From an uncultured Tissierellia bacterium (GTDB lineage: Bacteria > Bacillota > Clostridia > Tissierellales > Peptoniphilaceae), in NCBI GenBank assembly GCA_947253765.1, contig CAMYAK010000002.1, positions 124,001 through 188,000 of the forward strand: a stretch of DNA of 64,000 nt, given 5' to 3'. The stretch's first letter is position 1. Every line of letters begins with the position of its first letter. Under the pieces are notes generated by a model. It did no database searches, was not told where the DNA came from, and saw only the letters and a list, made by a program, of their open reading frames with translations. Below are positions 36,824 to 44,680 of this stretch, in pieces. The position numbers and the translations under genes were made by a program.

Positions 36824-38019
36824 TCCATTCCTCCTTCATCCAGCCAAATACAAGATATTATTGACTTTTCAACCCTTTCAATCATTTCAGAATTGTTCAT
36901 TGATTTGAAACTGAAGCAAATAAAATATATTCCAAGTTCGGCAAAATGAATAAGGTTGCCAAGTTCTGATTGGCCGAATTTCTGTATAAAAACAAGTTGA
37001 GGTTTGTCGCCGAAAGACTCCATTTTCCAATGGAAATCTCCGGTATCAAACGGTATGTTAGCTAAATAGAGCTTCAGGCCCTCCATATCTCCATAGCCTC
37101 TAAACGGCTTATATTGGGACCTACAGTCGGCAAGATGCAGGCTCTTATCCTTGTCCAGAAAGGTTGCTGCAAGTGAACAAATATAATTTAGGAAAAAATC
37201 CCTCTCATCCAAGAGCTTCTCGTCTTCCGGCTCAAGCTTATTTTCTCCTTCAAGCGTAAAATACACTGATGGATTTTTGCTCGGGGCGGTATGTATAATA
37301 ATCCTTGCGGGCTCCTGGTCATAGTCAGAATAGTGCTTAACCATCCACTCCTGCATTCTTGCGGATAACTTCCAGTGTACATGGGAAAAGGACTCACCAC
37401 GTTCCATAGGATCTATTGAATAAACCTCATCACTTACTGAAGTCAGGTTTTTTCTTGGTACAGGCCTGCCAAGTTCATCAAAAACACTTGTGAAAGTCAT
37501 AGGCTTGTCAATGTTCTCAGATGGTAAAAGATAGCAGTTGACCATATGGCTGATCTGGCTATCATCAAAATTAAGCCTTATAAAGCCAAGTAAATCTTCA
37601 TAAATAGGCTCTCTCGTTTTTAATGTATAGGAACCTACATGAGGAAGAGTAAAAGAAAGTACAAGCTTTTTTTCTTCCTGAGGTTGTAACATGAGTTCAA
37701 GCAGCTTTTTCTTCTTCTCGTCAGTAAAAAGATCAGGAAAACGCAGGAAAAAAGCCATAAGATGGGATTCATTTTTAAGCTCACAAATCCACTGACCCTT
37801 TTCATCTATGTTGAGAATTCCCGGATTAATTGTCAATCTGGCCTTAAGCTTTCTGTCCGACAGCTTGCTGAAAATAATAGAAAGCAAAGGAAGAAGACCC
37901 CAGAAAATAATGATTATGTGGGGAAAGGGTCTCAATTTTGTATTGGCCAGCAGAAAAAGGATAAGGAGTCCTATGGCCCAAAAAACAAATCGAGCTTTTA
38001 TCCTTTTTATTAACCTCAT
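36820..38019 (-). CDS. DUF58 domain protein
   Basis: A 399-residue protein with two N-terminal membrane helices (about residues 8-52), a beta-rich middle, and the DUF58 region around residues 195-260, including VYSIDPMERGESFSHVHWKLSA, a variant of the usual R-Y-x-GD-(D/S)-x-R-x-I-x-W motif. DUF58 proteins resemble von Willebrand A domains and nearly always accompany MoxR ATPases. The start overlaps the MoxR stop by 4 bases and the end overlaps the transglutaminase gene by 4 bases, showing tight coupling. Biochemical role unknown. Confidence 0.85.
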   Translation of the reverse strand: MRLIKRIKARFVFWAIGLLILFLLANTKLRPFPHIIIIFWGLLPLLSIIFSKLSDRKLKARLTINPGILNIDEKGQWICELKNESHLMAFFLRFPDLFTDEKKKKLLELMLQPQEEKKLVLSFTLPHVGSYTLKTREPIYEDLLGFIRLNFDDSQISHMVNCYLLPSENIDKPMTFTSVFDELGRPVPRKNLTSVSDEVYSIDPMERGESFSHVHWKLSARMQEWMVKHYSDYDQEPARIIIHTAPSKNPSVYFTLEGENKLEPEDEKLLDERDFFLNYICSLAATFLDKDKSLHLADCRSQYKPFRGYGDMEGLKLYLANIPFDTGDFHWKMESFGDKPQLVFIQKFGQSELGNLIHFAELGIYFICFSFKSMNNSEMIERVEKSIISCIWLDEGGME

Positions 38020-38975
38020 CTGGGGGCCACCGTCTCTCTAATGATTTCATCTATTACCATTCCGGCATCCAGGTTTTGTCCCCTGGCCTGGGGCTTCATA
38101 ATAATTCTGTGTACAAGGATATCCTTGGCAAGCTTTTGAATATCATCAGGTATGACATAGTCTCTTCCCTGCATCAGAGCTAAGGCTGATGAGGCAAGGA
38201 GGAGCATCCTGGAAGCTCTCGGGCTGGCTCCAAGTTCAACCCACTCATTGTCCCTGGTTTTTCTACAGATATTTAAAAGGTAGTCTTTGACCTCATCCGA
38301 GCACTTTACATCATCAACGGCCGAACGAATTTCCAATATTAATTCATCGTCAGCAACTGTCACTATAGACTTGGCCATTTCTTTTAATGCATCCTTGTCC
38401 AACATGAGCTTCTCTTCCTCCATATTAGGATAGCCCAGGGTCAACCTCATCATAAACCTGTCCATCTGAGCCTCCGGTAATGGGTAGGTTCCGACGTGCT
38501 CAACAGGGTTTTGAGTTGCCATTACCATAAATGGCTGGGGCAACTTGTAGGTTTTGCCCTCAACTGTAACCTGCTCTTCCTCCATGGCCTCCAAAAGAGC
38601 GGACTGGGTCCTTGGTGAGGACCTGTTAATTTCATCTGCAAGGAGGATCTGGGTATTTATAGCCCCCTCTTTAAACTCAAAATTATTAGTTTTGGGATTA
38701 TACATATTGAATCCGGTAACATCAGAAGGCATGAGGTCAGGCGTGAACTGAATCCTTCTAAATTTCAAATCCACGGCTTCAGTCAAAGCTCTGGCAAGTG
38801 TGGTCTTACCAATTCCGGGAACATCCTCAAGAAGGACATGACCGCCCGCCAGAAGACATACAAGCATTTTGCTTAAGGTCTCCTGTTTTCCTATTACCGA
38901 CTTCCCTATTGAAACCATAAAGTCTTTTGTAAGTTTATTGGCCTTCTCGGCTATATCTTTGACGTCCTTGCCCAT
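38016..38975 (-). CDS. MoxR family AAA+ ATPase
   Basis: MoxR ATPases act as chaperone-like remodelers for neighbouring vWA/DUF58 proteins. The 319-residue protein has Walker A in VPGIGKTT, Walker B in ILLADEINR, sensor 1 in MVMATQNPVE, the arginine-finger region PLPEAQMDRFMM, and sensor 2 in GASPRASRML. The ATG at 38975 was chosen because GGAGG lies 10-11 bases upstream; an ATG at 38993 would add 6 residues without a binding site. It is the first gene of the MoxR-DUF58-transglutaminase operon and is divergent from the recombinase gene. Confidence 0.93.
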   Translation of the reverse strand: MGKDVKDIAEKANKLTKDFMVSIGKSVIGKQETLSKMLVCLLAGGHVLLEDVPGIGKTTLARALTEAVDLKFRRIQFTPDLMPSDVTGFNMYNPKTNNFEFKEGAINTQILLADEINRSSPRTQSALLEAMEEEQVTVEGKTYKLPQPFMVMATQNPVEHVGTYPLPEAQMDRFMMRLTLGYPNMEEEKLMLDKDALKEMAKSIVTVADDELILEIRSAVDDVKCSDEVKDYLLNICRKTRDNEWVELGASPRASRMLLLASSALALMQGRDYVIPDDIQKLAKDILVHRIIMKPQARGQNLDAGMVIDEIIRETVAPR

Positions 38976-39071
38976 TTTGAAATTTTCCTCCATAAAATTT
39001 TAATAATCATTTTCCATGTCTTGCATGTTCGAATGATGTGAATCTCCATGTTTTCAATGCATTTCTAATTT

Positions 39072-39100
39072 ATTATATACAAAGAATCCTTCTTAAACAA
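39072..39100 (-). promoter_or_regulatory. Promoter of the MoxR operon
   Basis: On the minus strand TTGTTT (39095-39100) and TATAAT (39072-39077) are separated by 17 bases. It sits almost back to back with the plus-strand promoter of the recombinase gene. Confidence 0.6.
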
Positions 39101-39103
39101 ATA

Positions 39104-39112
39104 TGATAAAAT
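39104..39112 (+). promoter_or_regulatory. Extended -10 promoter of the recombinase gene
   Basis: TGATAAAAT: TGn followed by TAAAAT, 28 bases ahead of the start codon. No good -35 is seen. Confidence 0.45.
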
Positions 39113-39139
39113 CAGTATGTATGAAAGGAAGAAGGAATT

Positions 39140-40132
39140 ATGAATTTAGATTATCCCCTCTTTTTAATAGATTATGTGAATTATCTTACAACTGTTAGGA
39201 GCTTGGCAGGCTCTACAGTCAAAGAGTACTCCTATGATATTGTCTTCTTTTTGAAGTTTTTTAGAAAGAGACGTGCCAGGCAGCGCTACTACAAAACTGA
39301 GATTAAAGAAATACCCATTCATGATATGGAAGCAAGTGAACTGGAAAAGTGCGATATTCACGACCTCCAAGCCTATCTGGCCTATTCTGAAGACGGACGT
39401 ACGGAATCCTCAAATCGCAGGGCCAGGAGAACTTCATCTCTTAAATCTCTTTTTAACTATTTAGTTAATGTTGATGAGGTTTTTGAAAAGAACCCCACCG
39501 ACAAGCTTATCACACCCAAAAGAAAGCAAAGGCAGCCAGTTTATCTTACCTTAAACGAAGCGTTTAAATTAATAGAGACAGCAGCTCGCCAGGAAAATCG
39601 CTTCTTTAAATTCAGGGACATGGCTATGTTGGTAACTTTTCTAACTACAGGCATGAGGCTCAGTGAGCTCTGTTCTCTTAATCTCAGTTCAATTCAAGAA
39701 GATCATTTCAGGGTAATTGGCAAGGGAAATAAGGAGAGAATCATCTACATTACTGAATCCTGCCTTGAAGCCATTAACAATTATCTTAAGGTTAGACCCC
39801 GTGTTAACAGTGATGCCCTTTTTCTTTCCTCAGGTAAAAAAAGGATTTCACAGAGGGCTGTCCAACACAGGATCGATAGACTCCTCAGGGAAGCGGGATT
39901 CGACACTTCGAGATATTCTACTCATAAGCTAAGGCACACGGCTGCAACGCTTATGTATAAGGAGGGTGTTGATATCAGAACACTTCAGAGAATATTAGGC
40001 CATGCTTCAGTCGGCACAACTCAGATATATACACACGTGGAAGATGATATGGCCAGGAAGGCGGTTAAAAAGAACCCCTTGGCCGGTATAGATATAAGTG
40101 AAATTGAAGAAAAAGAAGAAGGGCGGGGATAA
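39140..40132 (+). CDS. Xer-type tyrosine recombinase
   Basis: A 330-residue integrase-fold recombinase. The N-terminal SAM-like core-binding domain is at about 8-115. The catalytic domain has all six active-site residues: Arg in TTGMRLSEL, Lys in VIGKGNKERI, HKLRH, His in LGHASVGTT, and Tyr in TQIYTHV. The size and lack of extra domains fit a chromosomal XerC/XerD-like enzyme that resolves chromosome dimers. No phage or integron genes, attachment sites or dif-like site are seen nearby, so a mobile element is unlikely, although XerC, XerD and XerA cannot be told apart here. RBS AAGGAAGAAGG precedes the ATG. Confidence 0.9.
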   Translation: MNLDYPLFLIDYVNYLTTVRSLAGSTVKEYSYDIVFFLKFFRKRRARQRYYKTEIKEIPIHDMEASELEKCDIHDLQAYLAYSEDGRTESSNRRARRTSSLKSLFNYLVNVDEVFEKNPTDKLITPKRKQRQPVYLTLNEAFKLIETAARQENRFFKFRDMAMLVTFLTTGMRLSELCSLNLSSIQEDHFRVIGKGNKERIIYITESCLEAINNYLKVRPRVNSDALFLSSGKKRISQRAVQHRIDRLLREAGFDTSRYSTHKLRHTAATLMYKEGVDIRTLQRILGHASVGTTQIYTHVEDDMARKAVKKNPLAGIDISEIEEKEEGRG

Positions 40133-40145
40133 GATCCCGCCCTTT
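40119..40145. terminator. Terminator overlapping the end of the recombinase gene
   Basis: AAGGGCGGG (40119-40127) pairs with CCCGCCCTT (40136-40144); the recombinase stop codon lies in the loop. A short T run follows on the plus strand, and a better pyrimidine-rich run on the minus strand, so it can also end the convergent FakA-domain gene. Confidence 0.7.
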
Positions 40146-40156
40146 AATTATCTAAT

Positions 40157-40408
40157 TTAGCCCTTAAGGCCCCTTGACTGCCTATCCATGTCTTCAACAA
40201 CTATGTCAAAAATTTCGCCAAGGCTTGCACAGTATTCCAAGACTTCCCAAGGCTTATTGGTGTGGAAGTGAATCTTAATAAGGCTGCTGTCCCCTACAGA
40301 AAGGAGGCAGTCCCCCTCAAAATGCTCTCTTATATATGAGTTGATATTTTCTTCATTTAGGTTTTCACCTTCAATTAATAACTGGGTATCATACCTGAAC
40401 TCTGTCAT
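40157..40408 (-). CDS. Stand-alone FakA-type C-terminal domain protein
   Basis: An 83-residue protein whose whole length resembles the last 80 residues of fatty acid kinase FakA (DAK2 family; Dak1_2-type C-terminal domain): YDTQLLIEGENLNEE, LLSVGDSSLIKIHFHTNKPWEVLEY, then GEIFDIVVEDM. No kinase domain or DegV-like partner is next to it. It has its own AAGGAGG ribosome binding site 29 bases after the ThrE small subunit, so it is a real gene and not a remnant. In FakA this domain helps engage the acyl-carrying FakB protein; a role here as a free adaptor is inference. Confidence 0.75.
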   Translation of the reverse strand: MTEFRYDTQLLIEGENLNEENINSYIREHFEGDCLLSVGDSSLIKIHFHTNKPWEVLEYCASLGEIFDIVVEDMDRQSRGLKG

Positions 40409-40437
40409 TTGTATCCTCCTTGTAATTTCAATTAAGT

Positions 40438-40920
40438 TTAATGTATGTCTCTCTTTAATAATTTAATATTTACGCCTTTAATCATAGCATAAAACGCCTC
40501 TACAAGAATAATTCCAAGTGCGATTGCCCAAGCCATTAAGAAGGCATTGGCGGCAAAATTCCCCGCTTCTGAAGAGTGTCCTGAAATAAAAGCATGAACA
40601 AACCTGTAAAGGGGCTTTCCCGGAACCAGTGGGGTCAATGCCGGTATTAAAAATAAAGTAACGGGGCATTTCAGTCTTCGCGACCAAATTTGAGCGCACA
40701 GGGCGACTAAAAAAGAACCGGCAAAAACCGAAGCAAAGATCCCTGCCCTTTTTTCAATGCACAGGTAGACAAACCAGCTAAGTCCTCCGAAAATACCGTT
40801 ATACATAGATATTTTATAATTATTGTTCATGAAAACCGATATGGCAAAGCTTCCTATAACGGCTCCGATAGACATTATAAAATAGCTTGTCAATTCCTGT
40901 AAGCTGATAAAATCGGTCAT
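40438..40920 (-). CDS. Threonine/serine exporter family, small subunit (ThrE_2/YjjB-like)
   Basis: A 160-residue protein with about five membrane helices, matching the C-terminal half of ThrE amino-acid exporters. It shows FIMSIGAVIGSFAISVF, LSWFVYL, and the LIPALTPLVPGKPLYRFV motif typical of the family, and ends with another helix. The start overlaps the end of the large subunit gene by 4 bases, as expected for two halves of one transporter. The exported substrate is likely threonine or serine, or a small dicarboxylate in some YjjPB systems; it cannot be decided here. Confidence 0.85.
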   Translation of the reverse strand: MTDFISLQELTSYFIMSIGAVIGSFAISVFMNNNYKISMYNGIFGGLSWFVYLCIEKRAGIFASVFAGSFLVALCAQIWSRRLKCPVTLFLIPALTPLVPGKPLYRFVHAFISGHSSEAGNFAANAFLMAWAIALGIILVEAFYAMIKGVNIKLLKRDIH

Positions 40921-41744
40921 AAATATACCCCTCCCGTGAAAAGAAGTGCCATACCTGTTCCGAAAGCCATGGCTAAAGCAGAGGCCAATGCCGACAATAG
41001 GTTACCTGCACCTGTAAGGTAGTCACCCTTTAAGGTATCTCTTATACCGTTAGTAAGTGTGTTTCCGGGAAATAAGCTTATCAAGGTCCCCATTATCATG
41101 GCGTCCATATTTATAGACGGAATAAGTCTTGCAAAGGCAGCCAGAACCAAGGAGGCTATAAAGCTCTGCATAAATTGAGGGATGAAATCCCCTCCCATTG
41201 CTCTCTTAGGCAATAATCTTAAAGTAGGAAGCATACTTGCCGCAGCAAGTCCGGAAAACAAGATCTCCAAGCTGTGTCCGCCAACCATCATAGTAAAACC
41301 CATGCTCATAAGCACCCTGAAAATGATATTGGTGGACATATCCTTTTTCTTTTTGCTTAAGTTTAAAAGCTTGCTTTCAGCCTCCTGATATCCAATTTTA
41401 TGGTCAAGCAATTCTCTGGAAATTTCATTTACAAGCTTTATATTATAAAGGTCTATGGTGTGCTTTTTAATTCTTTTAACAGCCGTATAGTTGTTTCCGC
41501 ATTCGTCTGTTAGAGTTATAAGCAAGGAAGTTAAATATGAAATGGTTTCAAAATTATCCGTACCGGATAGGGACATGATTCTTTCAACAGTATCCTCTAT
41601 CCTATATGTCTCAGCCCCGCTTTCAGTCAGTATGCTGCCTGCTAAGAGGGCCAGGTCCATGATAGTCTTGTTCTCATCACTAAGTGTTGGAATTTCCGTA
41701 GCTTGAGTAATTTTATTTCTGTTTTCAACTTGTAAAGATTCCAT
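40917..41744 (-). CDS. Threonine/serine exporter family, large subunit (ThrE/YjjP-like)
   Basis: A 275-residue protein. A cytoplasmic N-terminal part has LAGSILTESGAETYRIEDTVERI, the ThrE signature, and is followed by five membrane helices from about residue 140 (with GGDFIPQFMQSF and SLFPGNTLTNGIRD). The two genes here correspond to the split form of ThrE in which N- and C-terminal halves are separate. GGAGG precedes the ATG. An extended -10 promoter lies upstream, next to the divergent tRNA promoter. Confidence 0.9.
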   Translation of the reverse strand: MESLQVENRNKITQATEIPTLSDENKTIMDLALLAGSILTESGAETYRIEDTVERIMSLSGTDNFETISYLTSLLITLTDECGNNYTAVKRIKKHTIDLYNIKLVNEISRELLDHKIGYQEAESKLLNLSKKKKDMSTNIIFRVLMSMGFTMMVGGHSLEILFSGLAAASMLPTLRLLPKRAMGGDFIPQFMQSFIASLVLAAFARLIPSINMDAMIMGTLISLFPGNTLTNGIRDTLKGDYLTGAGNLLSALASALAMAFGTGMALLFTGGVYL

Positions 41745-41760
41745 AAAAACCTCCGCGAAT

Positions 41761-41769
41761 ATTATAACA
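41761..41769 (-). promoter_or_regulatory. Extended -10 promoter of the exporter genes
   Basis: On the minus strand TGTTATAAT gives a perfect TATAAT with TGn. It is 8-11 bases from the -35 of the divergent tRNA promoter. Confidence 0.5.
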
Positions 41770-41776
41770 TGAGTGC

Positions 41777-41805
41777 TTGAAATAGAACGTACTATTGGTT
41801 ATAAT
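41777..41805 (+). promoter_or_regulatory. Sigma-A promoter of tRNA-Leu
   Basis: TTGAAA (41777-41782), a 17-base spacer, and TATAAT (41800-41805): a near-consensus promoter about 35 bases before the mature tRNA. Confidence 0.8.
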
Positions 41806-41844
41806 AAGCCTTGTTCAATTAATGGAAACTCGTCATATTCATAT

Positions 41845-41927
41845 GCGGGTGTGGCGGAACGGCAGACGCGCTAGTTTCAGGGACTAGTGGGAGCAATCTC
41901 GTGGAGGTTCAAATCCTCTCACCCGCA
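41845..41927 (+). tRNA. tRNA-Leu (anticodon CAG)
   Basis: A class II tRNA. GCGGGTG (41845-41851) pairs with CACCCGC (41920-41926). The anticodon stem is CTAGT/ACTAG (41871-41875, 41883-41887) around TTCAGGG, giving anticodon CAG at 41878-41880 for the codon CUG. The long variable arm (41888-41902) is typical of leucine tRNA. The T arm reads GGAGG-TTCAAAT-CCTCT. The 3' CCA is not encoded (ACTA follows), so it must be added by the nucleotidyltransferase. It is a single-gene transcript between its own promoter and terminator. Confidence 0.96.
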
Positions 41928-41930
41928 CTA

Positions 41931-41967
41931 AAAAAGTCGACCAAGCTGAATGCCGGGTCGACTTTTT
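41931..41967. terminator. Bidirectional terminator between tRNA-Leu and the LysM gene
   Basis: AAAAAGTCGACC (41931-41942) and GGTCGACTTTTT (41956-41967) form a perfect 12-bp stem with A and T tracts on both sides, fitting termination from both directions. Confidence 0.92.
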
Positions 41968-41993
41968 AATTTGAGCTTATTGTGCATGTATTA

Positions 41994-42302
41994 TTAGAAT
42001 TTTGGTATCAAAATGGTTTGTCCGGGCTTTATAGTGCTTCCTTCTAAGTTATTAAGAATGTATATTTCCCTTACAAGGTCCCTGACATCCCTATTTTCCA
42101 TGTCTGCACGATTCTTTGCAAGCATCCAGACGGTGTCACCTTTTCTTACAGTATATTCAATATTCTGATTCTCTTCCGCCCCATAAGCCTTATACGATTC
42201 AAAAAGTCCAAAGCAAAGGGTGAAAAAAGAAGCAGACAAAATCAGCATGGATAATACGAAAACCTTAAATCTATTTTTATTTACAATTACCAAGTCTTTC
42301 AT
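41994..42302 (-). CDS. yneA: YneA-like SOS cell-division suppressor with LysM domain
   Basis: YneA of Bacillus halts division during the SOS response. This 102-residue protein has the same plan: a short basic start, one membrane helix (about residues 13-33) and a C-terminal extracellular LysM domain (YTVRKGDTVWMLA to IKPGQTILIPKF, about 50-101). The ATG at 42302 has AAAGGAG upstream; a longer frame starting at 42356 runs across the promoter and is rejected. The promoter carries two LexA boxes, the strongest evidence for the assignment. lexA itself is not adjacent. Similar LysM proteins exist outside SOS, but the boxes make that less likely. Confidence 0.85.
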   Translation of the reverse strand: MKDLVIVNKNRFKVFVLSMLILSASFFTLCFGLFESYKAYGAEENQNIEYTVRKGDTVWMLAKNRADMENRDVRDLVREIYILNNLEGSTIKPGQTILIPKF

Positions 42303-42318
42303 AATGAACACTCCTTTA

Positions 42319-42330
42319 GAACATTTGTTC
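42319..42330. promoter_or_regulatory. LexA box (downstream) of yneA
   Basis: GAACATTTGTTC fits the Gram-positive LexA pattern GAAC-N4-GTTC. It lies between the -10 element and the ribosome binding site. Confidence 0.8.
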
Positions 42331-42341
42331 GATCTAATTAA

Positions 42342-42370
42342 AGTATATACGAACATATGTTCCGGGTCAA
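42342..42370 (-). promoter_or_regulatory. Sigma-A promoter of yneA
   Basis: On the minus strand TTGACC (42365-42370) and TATACT (42342-42347) are separated by 17 bases. A LexA box fills the spacer. Confidence 0.8.
42351..42362. promoter_or_regulatory. LexA box (in the promoter spacer) of yneA
   Basis: GAACATATGTTC is a perfect palindrome, preceded by C as in the CGAAC consensus. It lies between the -35 and -10 elements, an ideal place for repression. Confidence 0.9.
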
Positions 42371-42405
42371 GTCTTCATTAGAAAAATTTATTTTTTAATT
42401 TATGT

Positions 42406-43686
42406 TTATTTTAGATCCTCCAAGGCTTTAAGGCTTATCATGCAGGCCAGCTTAGCCTGGTCATAAACCAGACCGCCTTGATAGTAGGCGGTATATGGAG
42501 GCCTCATCGGTCCATCACAGCTTACTTCGATGGAAGATCCGTCAACAAAACCGCCTGACGCCATAATAACCTGATCTTTATAGCCGGGCATATCCCACGG
42601 ATAAGGGACCACGTCGGAACCGACGCTTGCTGCTCTTTGTATTGACCTTACAAAGGAAACCAGCTTATCGGGATCATTTAACTCAATAGACTGGATAATG
42701 TCGCTTCTTGGATCGGCCAATCCGGGCATGCATACATAGGACCTGTTTTCATAAACTGCCGCAAAGAGGATAGCTCCTTTAAGGGCTTCCATTGTTATGT
42801 GCGGCGCAAGGAAAAAGCCTTGTAATGTATTTCTGGTTGTTCCGAAGGTTAGGCCAGTATCCTTTCCAAGCCCCGGTGCCGTTAAGTGGTTAATGCAAAG
42901 TTCAATGAGGTCTTTTCTTCCGGCTATATAACCCCCGGACAGGGCTATTCCGCCGCCCGGATTTTTTATAAGGGAACCGGCCATAATATCAGCCCCCAGC
43001 TCTGTCGGCTCCTGCTTTTCAGTAAATTCACCATAGCAATTATCAACCATGACAATAGTTTCAGGTTTACGTTCATGTATAAAATCAATTGCTTCTTTTA
43101 ATTCAGAAGTTGTAAAGGCCCTTCTGTTGGAGTAACCGGTAGATCTTTGCAATTCAACAAGCTTGAATTTCTTTTCAAGAGCCTTATCAAGCTTTTCATA
43201 ATCAATTTGGCCGTTATTTAAAAGGTCAATGTGTTGATATCCGACCCCTTTGCTTAACAAGTTGCCGGGCTCATCACCATCAATTCCTATAACCTGCTTT
43301 AATGTGTCATAGGGGTGTCCACCTGCTGCAAGCATGGTATCCCCTTTTTCTAATAGGGCAAATAATATGACGGAAAGAGCATGGGTGCCTGAGGCTATTG
43401 AAGGCCTTACAATGCAGTCTTGAGCTTTAAAGGTATCTCTGAATACGTCCTCAGTCTTCTCCCTACCCCGGTCCCCATAACCGTAACCGGTTGCTGAAAA
43501 AAAGTCGGATTGGGATATCCTATGGTCCTGAAAAGCCTTTAAAACCTTTAATTGGTTGAAATTCTTAATCTCATCGAGCTTATCAAACCTGTCTTTAAGT
43601 CTTTTCTCCGCCTCATTAACCTCGATAAAAATTTTCTCCGGTATGTCAAAAGCTTCTCTATATAAATTTGAGAGATCCTTATCCAT
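42406..43686 (-). CDS. Methionine gamma-lyase family (YnbB-like) PLP enzyme
   Basis: A 426-residue fold-type I PLP enzyme of the YnbB family, often labelled aluminium resistance or methionine gamma-lyase. IVRPSIASGTHALSV precedes the cofactor region, VMVDNCYGEF holds the PLP-binding aspartate, and the likely Schiff-base lysine is in GSLIKNPGGG (about residue 240). The C-terminal VDGSSIEVSCDGP block is typical. Its activity has not been settled for this family. It is 10 bases after miaA, a neighbourhood seen in Bacillus, and probably in the same transcript. Confidence 0.88.
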   Translation of the reverse strand: MDKDLSNLYREAFDIPEKIFIEVNEAEKRLKDRFDKLDEIKNFNQLKVLKAFQDHRISQSDFFSATGYGYGDRGREKTEDVFRDTFKAQDCIVRPSIASGTHALSVILFALLEKGDTMLAAGGHPYDTLKQVIGIDGDEPGNLLSKGVGYQHIDLLNNGQIDYEKLDKALEKKFKLVELQRSTGYSNRRAFTTSELKEAIDFIHERKPETIVMVDNCYGEFTEKQEPTELGADIMAGSLIKNPGGGIALSGGYIAGRKDLIELCINHLTAPGLGKDTGLTFGTTRNTLQGFFLAPHITMEALKGAILFAAVYENRSYVCMPGLADPRSDIIQSIELNDPDKLVSFVRSIQRAASVGSDVVPYPWDMPGYKDQVIMASGGFVDGSSIEVSCDGPMRPPYTAYYQGGLVYDQAKLACMISLKALEDLK

Positions 43687-43696
43687 TTAAAGCTCC

Positions 43697-44665
43697 TTAA
43701 TTATCATTTTTATTAAAAAAAGCATCAATCTTATTAAGTATGTCTTCCAGGATTTCCCCTTCAGTCATTTGGGATTTTGAGTACCTATATGCCTTGTCAT
43801 ACCTTTTAAACCAGGTCTGTTGACGTTTTGCATAATTCCTGGAAAACCTTTTAATCAGCCCAACCAACTCATCTTTATTTATTAAACCTCTAAAATACCA
43901 ATAAAATTCCCTGTAGCCTATAGCCTGAAAAGCTTGGCTTTTATGGTTCTTAAAGTGGTCATAAAGGTTCATGTTTTCAGTTTCCAAACCCATATCCATC
44001 ATCTGATCAACCCTGAGATTTATTTTTTCATAGAGTATTTCCCTATCATCATCGAGGATAAAAATTATGGGGTCCCACAAAGGACTTGTTGCCTGTTCAT
44101 TCTTAAGTGATGACATGGTTTTGCCTAAGCTATAATATACTTCCAGGGCCCTGACTATTTTCTTCCTTTCGGACAGATGAATATTTTCATATGCCTCCGG
44201 GTCAACTTTTCTGAGCTTATCGTAGAGGCTCCTTCCCCCGTCATTCTCATAGGCTGCGTTAAGCTCATTTCTAAGTTTCGGGCTTATATTAATAGTCGCA
44301 AATTGAAAATCGTGAATTACCGCATCTAAATAAAGGCCGGTCCCTCCAACAAACATTGGTACATGGCCCCTTTCAACTATTTCCCCTATCTTCTTGTATG
44401 CCAATTGCTGGTAATCTTCAGAAGTAAAGCGCCGGCCCGGATCCACAATATCAATCATATGGTGGTCTATGCCCATCCTATCGTCTATTTTTAGCTTATC
44501 AGTTCCTATGTCCATACCCCTATAAATCTGCATTGAGTCCATAGAGATTATTTCTGCACCTATGGCTTGTGCTATTTTAAGGGACAAGCTGCTTTTGCCG
44601 ACCCCGGTCGGGCCTGTTAAAAATATGAGTTTTACCGGTTTTTGCCTCAATTTAGACGCATCCAT
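43697..44665 (-). CDS. miaA: tRNA dimethylallyltransferase
   Basis: Adds the dimethylallyl group to A37 of tRNAs reading UNN codons; miaB in this window then adds the methylthio group. The 322-residue protein has the P-loop in FLTGPTGVGKSSL, ISMDSMQIYRGMDIGTDK, HHMIDIVDP, and the GGTGLYLDAV motif. KRQQTWFKR lies near the end. The ATG at 44665 has GAGGTG 7 bases upstream; a TTG at 44680 is less likely. It directly follows mutL. Confidence 0.96.
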   Translation of the reverse strand: MDASKLRQKPVKLIFLTGPTGVGKSSLSLKIAQAIGAEIISMDSMQIYRGMDIGTDKLKIDDRMGIDHHMIDIVDPGRRFTSEDYQQLAYKKIGEIVERGHVPMFVGGTGLYLDAVIHDFQFATINISPKLRNELNAAYENDGGRSLYDKLRKVDPEAYENIHLSERKKIVRALEVYYSLGKTMSSLKNEQATSPLWDPIIFILDDDREILYEKINLRVDQMMDMGLETENMNLYDHFKNHKSQAFQAIGYREFYWYFRGLINKDELVGLIKRFSRNYAKRQQTWFKRYDKAYRYSKSQMTEGEILEDILNKIDAFFNKNDN

Positions 44666-44680
44666 TGATATGCACCTCAA

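Noticed and set aside
39140..40132. Integrase of a mobile element
   Set aside because: No phage, plasmid or cassette genes, no tRNA target beside it and no direct repeats; size fits a chromosomal Xer enzyme.
41931..41967. Perfect inverted repeat read as an operator
   Set aside because: It has A and T tracts on the flanks and lies between convergent transcripts, so a bidirectional terminator explains it.
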